Source of the DNA: Myxococcales bacterium
GTDB taxonomy: Bacteria; Myxococcota_A; Polyangia; Polyangiales; Polyangiaceae
Direction: 5' to 3'
DNA length: 64,000 nt
Assembly (NCBI GenBank): GCA_025359105.1
Contig: JANYHK010000041.1
Span: 62,001 to 126,000, forward strand
The notes beneath the pieces are model-generated. The model saw nothing but the letters and a program-made list of their open reading frames with translations, was not told where the DNA came from and made no database searches. Of this stretch, positions 1 to 9,607 are shown piece after piece. Within the stretch, counting starts at the first letter, position 1; each line of letters begins with the position of its first letter. Made by a program: the position numbers and the translations under genes.

Positions 1-1305
1 CGCGACGCGTAGCAGGTCGCCAGGCCCGACGCGCCGGTAGGCATCGAGCCGACGGAACGCGGCGGCCGGATCGCCGAGGACGGTCTCGTAGAAGCCTATC
101 TGCTCGGCCTTGCCGCTCGTCGTGTCGAGCCCCTGCAGGACACCCAGCTCGAGCCGCGCTTTGGCGCGCGCGAGCTCCTCGTCCGTCACCGGCGTCTCCT
201 TCACGAGCGCCAGTTGCGTCGAAAGGACGCGCTCGATGTCGTCGGCGTTCTTGCCTTCGCGCGCGCTCACGTACATCTCGTAGAGGCCCGGATCGCGGAA
301 GGTCGACACCCAGCCGCGCAAATCGCTGGCGATCTCCTCGTCGATGACGAGCGCGCGGTGCATGCGCGAGGCGCGGCCGCCGAAGAGGACCTCGTTCAGG
401 ACGCTGAGCGTCGCGTGGTCGGCATCGCCCAGCGCGGGGCCGCGGTAGCCGAGCATGACCTTCTCGGTCGTCGTGGGCTTCACGATGCGCTCGCGCCGCT
501 CGCCGCCCTGGGGCGGCTCGGGGTGCGTGTCCTCGACAGGGAGGGTGGACGGTGGCATCGCGCCGTACGCGGCCGCGATCTTGGCCAGGACGTCGGCTTC
601 GCGCACGTCGCCGACGACCACGATCGTCGCGTTGTTGGGGGCGTAGAACGTCCGGTAAAAAGAAGCGCAGTCCTCGGGCGTGAAGCCCAGGATGTCGCTC
701 ATCCAGCCGATGGTCGGCCAGTGGTACGGGTGCCGCGTGAACGCGGTCTTGTACAAGAGCTCGTTCGCCGTCCCCTCGACGTCGTCGTCGACGCGGTAGC
801 GGCGCTCGTTGGCGACGACCTCCTTCTCGCTCGCGATCTGAGGCTCGCGCAGAACGAGGCGCGCCATGCGCTCGCTCTCGAGCTTCACGGCCAGGGCGAG
901 GCGATCGGACGGGAGGCTCTCGTAGTAGTACGTCCAGTCGACCCAGGTGGCGGCGTTGGACTCGGCGCCGTTCTCCTCGAGCTTGCGGTCGAATTCACCG
1001 GCCTTGAGCCCCTCGGTCTCGTTGAACATGAGGTGCTCGAAGAGGTGCGCGAGCCCGGTCTTTCCGGGCTTTTCGTTCCGGGAGCCGACGTTGAACCAGG
1101 TCATGTACGAGAAGACGGGGGCGCTCTTGTCGACGAGGACGAGGAGCCTGAGCCCGTTGCCCAGACGGTAGCGCTGCACCGCGGAGTCCGCGAAAGGAAC
1201 GGCCCCTTCGTAGATCCAGAGCGTGTTCGGCTTGGCATCGCCGCCCGCCGCCAGGTTCTGCTTCTCGACTTCCTTGAGCCGCTTCACGGCGTCCCTCGTC
1301 ATCAT
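1..1305 (-). CDS. M16 family zinc peptidase (partial, C-terminus outside window)
   Basis: The first 435 residues of a pitrilysin/insulinase-type (M16) metallopeptidase, running off the left edge. The inverted zinc motif H-L-F-E-H lies at residues 87-91. A downstream E-K-E-V-V-A-N-E stretch supplies the usual third zinc ligand, followed by the family's R-R-Y-R-V segment. There is no obvious signal peptide before the catalytic domain. The start is the first of two adjacent ATGs, with GAAGGA a few bases upstream. It begins 11 bases after the stop of the SUKH/propeller gene, so the two are probably cotranscribed. Members degrade peptides or process small proteins; the substrate cannot be told from sequence. 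Whether a second, inactive M16 half follows is not visible. Confidence 0.93.
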   Translation of the reverse strand, partial: MMTRDAVKRLKEVEKQNLAAGGDAKPNTLWIYEGAVPFADSAVQRYRLGNGLRLLVLVDKSAPVFSYMTWFNVGSRNEKPGKTGLAHLFEHLMFNETEGLKAGEFDRKLEENGAESNAATWVDWTYYYESLPSDRLALAVKLESERMARLVLREPQIASEKEVVANERRYRVDDDVEGTANELLYKTAFTRHPYHWPTIGWMSDILGFTPEDCASFYRTFYAPNNATIVVVGDVREADVLAKIAAAYGAMPPSTLPVEDTHPEPPQGGERRERIVKPTTTEKVMLGYRGPALGDADHATLSVLNEVLFGGRASRMHRALVIDEEIASDLRGWVSTFRDPGLYEMYVSAREGKNADDIERVLSTQLALVKETPVTDEELARAKARLELGVLQGLDTTSGKAEQIGFYETVLGDPAAAFRRLDAYRRVGPGDLLRVA

Positions 1306-1315
1306 GGTTCCTTCT

Positions 1316-3199
1316 CTACCACTCGTGCACGTCGACGACGTGGAAAGCACCCTCGCGCCACATCCATACGTGGGGGCCCACCAGGGCGACGATGCCGGAG
1401 TCGGGCACGTCGCTCGGCGTCTGCGTTCCCTGGCGCAAGCTCATCCCCGACGAGCCGCCGACGCGGACGAGCCGCACCGGCTCGCGCGACTGCCCCGCCG
1501 AGTGGAACACGGGATCGCCCGTCCCGACGGCGATGACGCCGCCGTCGCTCGCGAGGAGTGCGCCGCCGTCGTACGCACGAACGGCGTGCGTGGGGCGGCG
1601 GCCGCCCGCTTCGTTGACGAAGGCTTGCTGCCCTTCGTCCCAGATGACCGGGCGCGGCGTGCCGTCGTCCGAGCGGAAGACCTTCCCGTCACGCGTGAGG
1701 ACTACTGCGACGCCGCGCCAGACGTCGAGATCGGCGAGGGCTCCCTCGATGACTTGCGACTCGGTGATGGGGATCCATTTGCGCCCGTCGAAGCGCGCGA
1801 CTGCGCCCATGCGATCGCCGCAGACGAGCATCGCGATCTCGCTCTTGTGGCACGCGAGCGCGGTCACCGCCTCGGCGTCGTCGAGCCCCGCGTCGGGCTC
1901 GAACGTCGCGAAGCCTTCGCCCGTCCACACGAGCAAGGCGCCGGCGCCCCACACGAGCACGCGATCGCCGTCGCCGCCGATGCCGTACCACCACGAGCGA
2001 CCTGGGGTCGGACGGGCGAGCGGGAACGTCTTCGCGTTGCCGTCGATGAAGCGGATCGCCGCTCCCGCCATCGACAGGCCCCAGATCGTGCCATCCGGCG
2101 TCACGTGCAGGCCGTTCAGGGGCTCGTCGACGGCGTGCGCGTCCGTCACTTTGCCCTTCACGACATGAAGGATCAGGCTCGGGGATCGATCGCTCACGGC
2201 GCCGGTGCGCCCGAGGAGGTAGAAGTCGTCGGCCCCACGTCCGGACGCCGCGCGGAAGTGGTGCTTCTCCGCGGGCATGCCGACGATCTCGCTCGTCCCA
2301 CGCAGGACGAGCGGTGGCTCGCGCGGCGCCTTTCTGAGATCGCGGACCTGGTCCGGGTGCGACGGATCCTTGGCCGTCTCGCCGAAGAAGTTCTCGTCGC
2401 GGAAGTGCCGCAGCCACCGGAACACGTCCTCGGCCTCGAAGATGAAGATGCCCGTCCGCAGCGAGACCGCGAGCGTGTACTCGTCGACGTTCATCGTGAG
2501 CGACGCCTTGCCGCTCGAGTCGAAGAGCCGGTCGACCTGCCCCATCACCTCGCGCGTGAGCTGCCGTCCCAAGAGCTCCTTGACCGCGTCGGTGTCCCCC
2601 GTCTCCAGCCGTCCCACCACCGGGTAGTCGAAGCGGAAGCCGAGATCGAGCAGCAGCGTGCGGAGGCGCGGAGGGATGACGGCCGCGTGCTCGAGGGACT
2701 CTTCGCGGCTGTCTGCCGTGGCGTCGAGGAACTCGCCGAAGGTCCGGTAGCGGGGCCGCGGCGAGTCGTGCACCCACTCGACGATCGGCAGCTCGCCGCC
2801 CGGCGCGAGGGCTTCGGTGTCGAAGCAGAGGTAGCGGTCGGTGAGATGCACGAAAGGGACGTAGCGCTCCGCCTCGCGCGCCGGTTTGTGTCGCGAGATC
2901 TCGTCCATCGCGTCGCGCATCTCGTGGGCCGAGAGAAACCGTTCCGGTTCGCCGATCGCGCCGACCTTTCCGAGCGCGGAGATGTAGCTCGGCGGCAGCG
3001 CCTGGCCGAGAACGTCGGCGCGTGCCAAGAGCTCCAGCGCCGGCAGCGGGGCGCCGATGCGGTCGCCGTGGCCTGCGCGAAGCAGAACGGTGCGGATCCT
3101 CTCCATGGCCGCCGCCGCCAGGCGCGACGGATCGACGCCGAGCGCAGGCTTGCGCTGGCTGGGGCGCTTACGGGGCGGGGGCTTCTTGCGGATCGACAT
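1316..3199 (-). CDS. SUKH (SMI1/KNR4) domain protein with C-terminal propeller-like region
   Basis: A 627-residue protein. Residues about 50-160 match the SMI1/KNR4 (SUKH) fold: L-P-P-S-Y at 68-72, then G-x-I-G-E-P-E-R-F-L, then Y-L-C-F-D at 123-127, P-I-V-E-W-V-H-D at 138-145 and F-G-E-F-L near 154-158. SUKH domains are best known as immunity proteins against polymorphic toxins. The remaining roughly 450 residues are a chain of short beta repeats with W-G, V-W-T-G and F-D-G-R-K-W turns, which looks like a WD40/RCC1-style propeller (inference). No toxin gene is adjacent. ATG at 3199 was chosen; an in-frame TTG at 3232 would add 11 residues, and neither has a clear Shine-Dalgarno. It lies between lepA and the M16 peptidase in one minus-strand run. 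Confidence 0.8.
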   Translation of the reverse strand: MSIRKKPPPRKRPSQRKPALGVDPSRLAAAAMERIRTVLLRAGHGDRIGAPLPALELLARADVLGQALPPSYISALGKVGAIGEPERFLSAHEMRDAMDEISRHKPAREAERYVPFVHLTDRYLCFDTEALAPGGELPIVEWVHDSPRPRYRTFGEFLDATADSREESLEHAAVIPPRLRTLLLDLGFRFDYPVVGRLETGDTDAVKELLGRQLTREVMGQVDRLFDSSGKASLTMNVDEYTLAVSLRTGIFIFEAEDVFRWLRHFRDENFFGETAKDPSHPDQVRDLRKAPREPPLVLRGTSEIVGMPAEKHHFRAASGRGADDFYLLGRTGAVSDRSPSLILHVVKGKVTDAHAVDEPLNGLHVTPDGTIWGLSMAGAAIRFIDGNAKTFPLARPTPGRSWWYGIGGDGDRVLVWGAGALLVWTGEGFATFEPDAGLDDAEAVTALACHKSEIAMLVCGDRMGAVARFDGRKWIPITESQVIEGALADLDVWRGVAVVLTRDGKVFRSDDGTPRPVIWDEGQQAFVNEAGGRRPTHAVRAYDGGALLASDGGVIAVGTGDPVFHSAGQSREPVRLVRVGGSSGMSLRQGTQTPSDVPDSGIVALVGPHVWMWREGAFHVVDVHEW

Positions 3200-3250
3200 C
3201 GCGCCGGAACGAACCGGGATGGTACCAGCCAAAAAACCGCTCGGGGGCTT

Positions 3251-5080
<1,830 letters not shown>

Positions 5081-5131
5081 GGTCGGGGAGGAGAAGCGGG
5101 CCTCGTTCCGCGAGGCCGCGCGCTTCTCTTA

Positions 5132-5380
5132 CTACTTCTTGTTCCCCGCCGCGCTCTTCTCGTCGGGCGTGCGCCTGTCGTCCAGCAACGTGCTCTCGAG
5201 CGGGCCGCCGTCGAGCGGCAACTGGCCGGGGAGAATGTGCTGGTAGTGGCGGAGCACGAGGTCGATGCCCTCACGGATGTAGACCGCCACCGGCACCTTC
5301 GTGCGCTCGTGCAGGAGCTTGAGCCGGTCGTTTTGCTCCGGCGTCACGTAGATGGTGGTGGAGATCTTCTTCCGGGACAT
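5132..5380 (-). CDS. Ribbon-helix-helix (CopG/Arc-type) DNA-binding protein
   Basis: 82 residues. A basic N-terminus leads into the strand I-S-T-T-I-Y-V (6-12), then helix 15-27 and helix 31-47, the standard ribbon-helix-helix layout in which paired strands of a dimer enter the DNA major groove. The tail from about 55 on is acidic and probably disordered. The ATG at 5380 was chosen because the fold begins there; the frame stays open upstream but those codons do not resemble a conserved domain. A pair of TACGTGA direct repeats lies about 50-65 bases upstream and may be its own operator. It sits directly upstream of lepA, so it may control that run; this is inference. Confidence 0.85.
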   Translation of the reverse strand: MSRKKISTTIYVTPEQNDRLKLLHERTKVPVAVYIREGIDLVLRHYQHILPGQLPLDGGPLESTLLDDRRTPDEKSAAGNKK

Positions 5381-5423
5381 TCGGTAGGGTGATTTCTCGG
5401 GGAATTTCGCTGACCCGAGTGGA

Positions 5424-5454
5424 TATACACTACGTGAACATACGTGACCGTCAA
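5424..5454 (-). promoter_or_regulatory. Candidate promoter with tandem operator for the RHH-lepA run
   Basis: On the minus strand a TTGACG (-35-like) occupies 5454-5449 and a TGTATA (-10-like) 5429-5424, spaced 19 bases, which is longer than ideal. Between them on the plus strand TACGTGA occurs twice, at 5431-5437 and 5441-5447. The repeats are exactly 10 bases apart, one helical turn. That is the spacing expected for side-by-side ribbon-helix-helix dimers. Regulation by the adjacent gene product is inferred. Confidence 0.45.
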
Positions 5455-5542
5455 GGTCGTCCGGAGCCCATTTTTGCGGCGTGCGAGGCGTGGACCAGAC
5501 GCCGCCCGCCAAGTGCCCGACAGCCGGGGGTTTTTGCCGGGC

Positions 5543-5572
5543 TTGCTAGGTCCCGCCTCTGGTGGGTATCGT
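5543..5572 (+). promoter_or_regulatory. Promoter for leaderless lipoprotein gene
   Basis: TTGCTA at 5543-5548, an 18-base spacer and TATCGT at 5567-5572. The hexamer ends 7 bases before the ATG at 5580, so transcription would begin at or next to the start codon. Confidence 0.5.
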
Positions 5573-5579
5573 GGCGGCG

Positions 5580-6395
5580 ATGATTTCGCTTTGGCGATCG
5601 GGCGGTGCATTCCTCGGGGGAGCCTTGCTGTTCTCCGTTGGGGTGGGGGCGATGGGGGCCGCAGGTTGCAGCGGCGACAGCAAGGAGTCCGGGGTCGCGA
5701 ACGCGAAGATGCCGGGGGGAAGCCGCTCGGAGACGCTCGCCCACGAGGCCTGCGACGAGGGCGGCAACCGGGTCGAGTCGATGGACGCGAATGGTGACGG
5801 CAAGGCCGACATCAAGCGCATTTACGACAAGGGCGGCCACGAGCTCTGCCGCATCTCCGATTTGAACCACGACGGCAAGCCCGACATGTACGAGTACTAC
5901 GACGCGAGCGGCCAGCTGCGCCGCCGCGAGAGCGACTTCGACGACAGCGGCGTCGTCGATCTCATCGAGCACTATGAAGGCGGAAAGCTCGTTCGCAAGG
6001 AGCTCGATACGACCGGCCAGCACCGCATCGACACGTGGGACTTCTTCGATCCGGCGACGGGCAAGCGCACCAGGCGCGAGCGCGACACGACGAACGACGG
6101 GCGCGTCGACCAGTGGTGGGCCTACGAAGGCGACAAGATCACCATCCAGATGGACAAGAACGGCGACGGCGTGCCCGAGCCCGAGTCGACGGTCGTGATC
6201 GGCGGCGGCGACGCGAAGGACGGCGGAGCCAGCGCGGCGGTCGCGTCTGGCGACGCGTCCGTGCCGAGCTCCGCCCCCGTGGCCCCGCCGCCGCGCGCGG
6301 ATCTCGATGCCGGTCCCTCGCAGGCGCCCGGCAGCGTCCCGGTCGACGCCGGACCGCCCAAGCGCAAAGAGAACCGCGGAGGAGCGAAGAAATGA
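5580..6395 (+). CDS. Lipoprotein with D-x-N-x-D-G calcium-type repeats (upstream paralog)
   Basis: 271 residues. A hydrophobic signal ends in M-G-A-A-G-C with lipidated Cys30. The body holds about five repeats of roughly 25-35 residues. Each has an Asp-rich loop (D-A-N-G-D-G-K-A-D, D-L-N-H-D-G-K-P-D, D-F-D-D-S-G-V-V-D, D-T-T-N-D-G-R-V-D, D-K-N-G-D-G-V-P-E) and an aromatic Y-Y/W-W strand. Such loops resemble EF-hand or thrombospondin type 3 calcium sites. The C-terminus is Ala/Pro/Asp-rich linker. ATG 5580 is preferred to the GTG at 5562 because a -10-like hexamer lies between them. It overlaps the next gene by 4 bases (ATGA), and that gene encodes a similar protein. Function unknown; an outer-surface Ca-dependent role is inferred. 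Confidence 0.85.
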   Translation: MISLWRSGGAFLGGALLFSVGVGAMGAAGCSGDSKESGVANAKMPGGSRSETLAHEACDEGGNRVESMDANGDGKADIKRIYDKGGHELCRISDLNHDGKPDMYEYYDASGQLRRRESDFDDSGVVDLIEHYEGGKLVRKELDTTGQHRIDTWDFFDPATGKRTRRERDTTNDGRVDQWWAYEGDKITIQMDKNGDGVPEPESTVVIGGGDAKDGGASAAVASGDASVPSSAPVAPPPRADLDAGPSQAPGSVPVDAGPPKRKENRGGAKK

Positions 6396-7183
6396 ACCGC
6401 CCTGCATTGGTCGCGGTCGGCGTGCTCATCGTCTGCGGCTCCTCGTCATGGGGCTGCGGAGGGGCCACTCCGGCGCCGAAGGTCGAGAAGACCGCCCCCG
6501 GCGGCTCCAAGGATCCGTCGAGCTGGCCCAAGGACGATCGCACCATGTGCGACTGGCGCAACAAGCCCGAGCTCGAGGTGAACGAGACGGCGGGGCCCGG
6601 CGCGCTCAAGCCCAACGTCCGTCGTGTCTACAAGACGTTCGGCGAGGGGGACACGCGCCACAAGACGCTCGTGTGCCGCGAAATAGACACGAACCTGGAC
6701 GGCATCAAGGACGTGGTGCGCACCTTCAACGCGAAGGGCGAGGCCATGCACGAGGAAGCCGACGGCGACTACGACGGCAAGATCGACGTGTGGCTCTCGT
6801 TCGTCGATGGACGCCTCGCCGAAGAGGACACCGACACGAACAAGGACGGCAAGCCCGACGTCTGGAAGTTCTACCAGGACGGCCAGATGACGCGCATCAA
6901 GCGCGACCGCAACTTCGACGGCAAGCCCGACGTCTGGGAGATCTACACGAAGGGCCACCTCGAGCGCATGGGCGTCGACGACTCGTTCGACGGCCACGTC
7001 GACCGCTGGGACCGCGACGACATCCTGCGCGCCGAGCAGGACGAAGCCGAACGCAAAGCGCGCGAAGCGCTCGGCCTCGACGCAGGAGCACCCCCGGCCG
7101 CCAACGTCGGCGCATCCATCGACGCCGGACCTCCCGCCACCGCCGCGAAGCCCAAGCCGACCGCCGCCCCAAAGAAAAAATAA
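6392..7183 (+). CDS. Lipoprotein with D-x-N-x-D-G calcium-type repeats (downstream paralog)
   Basis: 263 residues, coupled to the upstream paralog by an ATGA overlap, with GGAG shortly before the ATG. A signal sequence leads to Cys22 in S-S-W-G-C-G; the lipobox is not ideal at -3. Repeats carry D-T-N-L-D-G-I-K-D, D-G-D-Y-D-G-K-I-D, D-T-N-K-D-G-K-P-D, D-R-N-F-D-G-K-P-D and D-D-S-F-D-G-H-V-D, each followed by V-W-x-x-Y/F. The tail is Ala/Pro/Lys-rich. The two proteins share repeat spacing and probably arose by duplication. They may act together at the cell surface. No catalytic motif is visible. Confidence 0.85.
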   Translation: MNRPALVAVGVLIVCGSSSWGCGGATPAPKVEKTAPGGSKDPSSWPKDDRTMCDWRNKPELEVNETAGPGALKPNVRRVYKTFGEGDTRHKTLVCREIDTNLDGIKDVVRTFNAKGEAMHEEADGDYDGKIDVWLSFVDGRLAEEDTDTNKDGKPDVWKFYQDGQMTRIKRDRNFDGKPDVWEIYTKGHLERMGVDDSFDGHVDRWDRDDILRAEQDEAERKAREALGLDAGAPPAANVGASIDAGPPATAAKPKPTAAPKKK

Positions 7184-7185
7184 AT

Positions 7186-7219
7186 CACCTGGCCTCACCG
7201 CCAATCGGTAGGTGGCCAG
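7186..7219. terminator. Bidirectional hairpin between convergent genes
   Basis: CTGGCC (7189-7194) pairs with GGCCAG (7214-7219), and inside it ACCG (7197-7200) pairs with CGGT (7206-7209). An A-rich stretch at 7171-7185 gives a U-run for transcripts coming from the minus strand. It sits between two converging stop codons. Confidence 0.5.
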
Positions 7220-7223
7220 TCAC

Positions 7224-7577
7224 CTAAGCCTTGCTGGTGCCCTCGCGGCCGTAGGCGTCCTCGAGGCGAACGACGTCGTCGAGCTCCGGCGTCGACACCT
7301 CGACCACGTCGACGTCGGTGACGGCGACCATGCGGTGGATCGTCTTCGGCAGGCAGTGGAAGCTGTCGTTCTGCTTCATGCGAAGAGTCTTGATCTCGGC
7401 GCCCTGGCCGATCTCCAGGTCCATCTCACCGGACTGGATGAGGAACGTCTCTTCCTTGAGGTTGTGGTACTGGCGCGACAAGCGCTGCCCCTTGGTGATG
7501 TGGAGCACCTTGCCCACGTAGCGGGCCGTTTCGGCCCAGATCAGCTCGTACCCCCAAGGTTTTTCCACACGGCGCAT
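7224..7577 (-). CDS. Cupin, mannose-6-phosphate isomerase-like (phosphomannose isomerase type II C-terminal family)
   Basis: 117 residues: a single cupin barrel. It opens with V-E-K-P-W-G-Y-E, typical of type II phosphomannose isomerase tails. Next come K-G-Q-R-L-S-R-Q-Y-H, the cupin-1 metal motif region E-E-T-F, and F-H-C-L-P-K-T-I-H-R-M as cupin-2. It lacks the GDP-mannose pyrophosphorylase half, so it is a stand-alone cupin that may bind a phosphorylated sugar. The ATG at 7577 was chosen because P-W-G-Y-E is the usual N-terminus and because a minus-strand TACTAT ends 7 bases upstream. It is divergent from the pseudouridine synthase gene, with only 28 bases between the two starts. Confidence 0.88.
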   Translation of the reverse strand: MRRVEKPWGYELIWAETARYVGKVLHITKGQRLSRQYHNLKEETFLIQSGEMDLEIGQGAEIKTLRMKQNDSFHCLPKTIHRMVAVTDVDVVEVSTPELDDVVRLEDAYGREGTSKA

Positions 7578-7583
7578 CGTGGC

Positions 7584-7590
7584 GATAGTA
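7584..7590. promoter_or_regulatory. Overlapping divergent -10 elements
   Basis: The minus strand reads TACTAT (7590-7585), ending 7 bases before the cupin ATG. The plus strand reads GATAGT (7584-7589), ahead of the pseudouridine synthase GTG at 7606. The two hexamers share almost all of their bases, so polymerase could sit in only one direction at a time. Confidence 0.4.
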
Positions 7591-7605
7591 AGGGGTACGC
7601 CCAAC

Positions 7606-8712
7606 GTGAGCAACGAACGTCTCCAGAAGATCCTCGCCCGTGGCGGAATCGCGTCGCGCCGCGCGGCCGAGCAGATCATCGCCTCCGGCCGCGTTCGGGT
7701 GAACGGCAAGATCGTGAGCGAGCTCGGCGCGAAGGCCGACCCTTACAACGACAAGATCGAGATCGACGGCAAGCGCGTCGTCGCCGAGACACCGGTCTAC
7801 GTCCTCGTCCACAAGCCGCGCGGCGTCGTCTCGACGATGAGCGATCCCGAGGGACGCCCCAGCATGCGCGAGCTGCTCACCGGGGTGGGCACGCGCGTCT
7901 TCCCGATCGGTCGCCTCGACTTTGCGACCAGCGGCGCGCTCCTCGCGACGAACGACGGCGAGATGGCCGACGGCCTCATGCACCCGCGCCGCGCCGTTCC
8001 CAAGACCTACGTGTGCAAGGTCACCGGCCAGATGAGCCCGGCCGACATCCTCAAGTGGAAGAAGGGCATCCAGCTCGAGGACGGCATGACCCTGCCGGCC
8101 GAGGTGAAGCTCCTCCGCCACGAAGCCGGAAAGTCCTGGATCGAGCTGACGATCACCGAAGGGCGAAACCAGCAGATCCGCCGCATGGGGGAGTCGACCG
8201 GCTTTCCGGTGATGCGCCTCGCGCGCCTCGCCTTCGCGGGGATCACCACCGACGGGCTTCGCCCGGGGCAGTGGCGGCACCTCACGCGGGAGGAGCTGCA
8301 GACGCTGAAGAAGGCGTACGGCGTTCCGAAGTCCACGCCGCACGCGCCGTCCGACGAAGCGGGCCCGCAAGGCCACATCCGTCGCACCACCCCGCGCAGG
8401 GCTCCGCAGGCCGGCCCGGCCGCAACCGGGACCGCGACCCACGCCGCCGCCCCGCGCGCGCAAGAGCGGCCGCGCGCGACGGCATCGGTCCGCTACGGCC
8501 GCGCGCAGCGGGAGCCCGGACCGGGTGCAGCACGTGGCCCCGCCGCCGCGACGCAGCGCGGCCACGCCGGTGCGACGCCGCGCGTTGACGCTGGCGCACC
8601 CCCGCACCGCGGCGGTCGCAGCGATCGCTCACGCAAGCCCGACGCCGGCAGTGCCGCGCGCGGCTCCGGCGACGAGAAAACTCGGCGCTACGAGAAGCCG
8701 CGCCGTCGCTAG
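7606..8712 (+). CDS. RsuA/RluB-family rRNA pseudouridine synthase with long basic tail
   Basis: 368 residues. An N-terminal S4 RNA-binding domain (residues 1-50; R-L-Q-K-I-L-A-R-G-G-I-A-S-R-R) is followed by the catalytic domain. That domain has H-K-P-R-G-V-V-S-T, the catalytic motif G-R-L-D-F-A-T-S-G with Asp105, and G-R-N-Q-Q-I-R-R-M at the family C-terminal signature. It isomerises a uridine in 16S or 23S rRNA; RluB-like specificity is most likely but not certain. From about residue 255 on, more than 100 residues are Ala/Pro/Arg-rich and look disordered. GTG 7606 follows AAGGGG by 10 bases; an in-frame GTG at 7579 would leave almost no gap to the divergent cupin gene. Confidence 0.92.
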   Translation: MSNERLQKILARGGIASRRAAEQIIASGRVRVNGKIVSELGAKADPYNDKIEIDGKRVVAETPVYVLVHKPRGVVSTMSDPEGRPSMRELLTGVGTRVFPIGRLDFATSGALLATNDGEMADGLMHPRRAVPKTYVCKVTGQMSPADILKWKKGIQLEDGMTLPAEVKLLRHEAGKSWIELTITEGRNQQIRRMGESTGFPVMRLARLAFAGITTDGLRPGQWRHLTREELQTLKKAYGVPKSTPHAPSDEAGPQGHIRRTTPRRAPQAGPAATGTATHAAAPRAQERPRATASVRYGRAQREPGPGAARGPAAATQRGHAGATPRVDAGAPPHRGGRSDRSRKPDAGSAARGSGDEKTRRYEKPRRR

Positions 8713-8738
8713 CGACCCCGAAGAAGGCCGCGCGATCG

Positions 8739-9572
8739 TCATCGCAGGATCGGCGTGCAGTTCGTGAACTCGATCGTCGTGTCGATGCGGAACTTCGACT
8801 CGGTCGTATGGCGCTCCGCCTGGAAGACGTCGAGCGCGTATTTCTGCCCCTTCACGAGACCGAGCGCCGTCGCCTGCTGATCGAGGTCCACGCTCATCGT
8901 CTCCGCGCCATGCACTCCGCCGAGATCGATCGCGAGCTTCTTGTTGATGAACGTGAAGACGTCGTCGTCGCCAATGAAGGTAAAGACCTCTCTGCCCTTG
9001 TAGACGAACTCGGTGTGGAGCTCGAACGTGAAGTGGAAGTTGTGGTTGCGTCCTTCGTTGCCGAACCCCTGCCCATCGAGCGGGAAGAAGGCGGGGTTGT
9101 CGTACGACGAGATGCCGCCGGGCAGCTTCGTGAACGGGATGGTGAAGAGCTGGGAGACGTTCACCCCTGCGACGTCCCGGTACCACTGATCGAAGTTGGC
9201 CTTGCCGGTGGTCGTCGCGCTGGTCGTCGCCGGCGCGTAGACAGGCTTGAAATCGGCGCCGAGGTCGACCTTCACGATTTCGTGATCGTCGCCGCCGAAC
9301 TTCTCGAAGTCGGGGTGCGTGTCGCGGAAGTCGCGGAGGACCCCGGTGGCGTTGGGGCTGCAGTCGGCGGCGGCGTCCACGGCGCCGACGTCCCGGAAGT
9401 CGAGGCCGCCGTCGCTCCCGCCGGTCGCGTCGAGCCCCTGCGCGCTGCCGTCGCCGCCGCCGTCGCCGTTCACGTCCCCGAAGCCGCTCCCGTTGCCGCT
9501 CGTGCCGCACGCGATCGCCGCCCCGAGGGCCGCGATCAGGAAGGCGAGGGCGAGGACGACCTTGGTTTGCAC
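8739..9572 (-). CDS. Fibro-slime (PA14-like) domain lipoprotein
   Basis: 277 residues. The signal ends in G-A-A-I-A-C with Cys22. A Gly/Asp-rich linker (25-75) follows, then a domain with F-R-D-T-H-P-D-F, R-N-H-N-F-H-F-T-F-E-L-H-T-E-F, F-T-F-I-G-D-D-D-V-F-T-F-I-N-K-K and L-G-G-V-H. This is the fibro-slime signature, a PA14-like beta sandwich found in slime-mould adhesion proteins and many myxobacterial surface proteins. The GTG at 9572 lies 6 bases after a minus-strand TATGCT and starts a proper signal peptide; no ATG is available in frame. A carbohydrate-binding surface role is inferred. Confidence 0.9.
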   Translation of the reverse strand: MQTKVVLALAFLIAALGAAIACGTSGNGSGFGDVNGDGGGDGSAQGLDATGGSDGGLDFRDVGAVDAAADCSPNATGVLRDFRDTHPDFEKFGGDDHEIVKVDLGADFKPVYAPATTSATTTGKANFDQWYRDVAGVNVSQLFTIPFTKLPGGISSYDNPAFFPLDGQGFGNEGRNHNFHFTFELHTEFVYKGREVFTFIGDDDVFTFINKKLAIDLGGVHGAETMSVDLDQQATALGLVKGQKYALDVFQAERHTTESKFRIDTTIEFTNCTPILR

Positions 9573-9578
9573 GCGCTG

Positions 9579-9584
9579 AGCATA
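9579..9584 (-). promoter_or_regulatory. -10-like hexamer of leaderless fibro-slime gene
   Basis: TATGCT on the minus strand, ending 6 bases before the GTG at 9572. No convincing -35 and no Shine-Dalgarno. Confidence 0.4.
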
Positions 9585-9607
9585 GCGCACCACGCCGGCG
9601 GCGCTTG

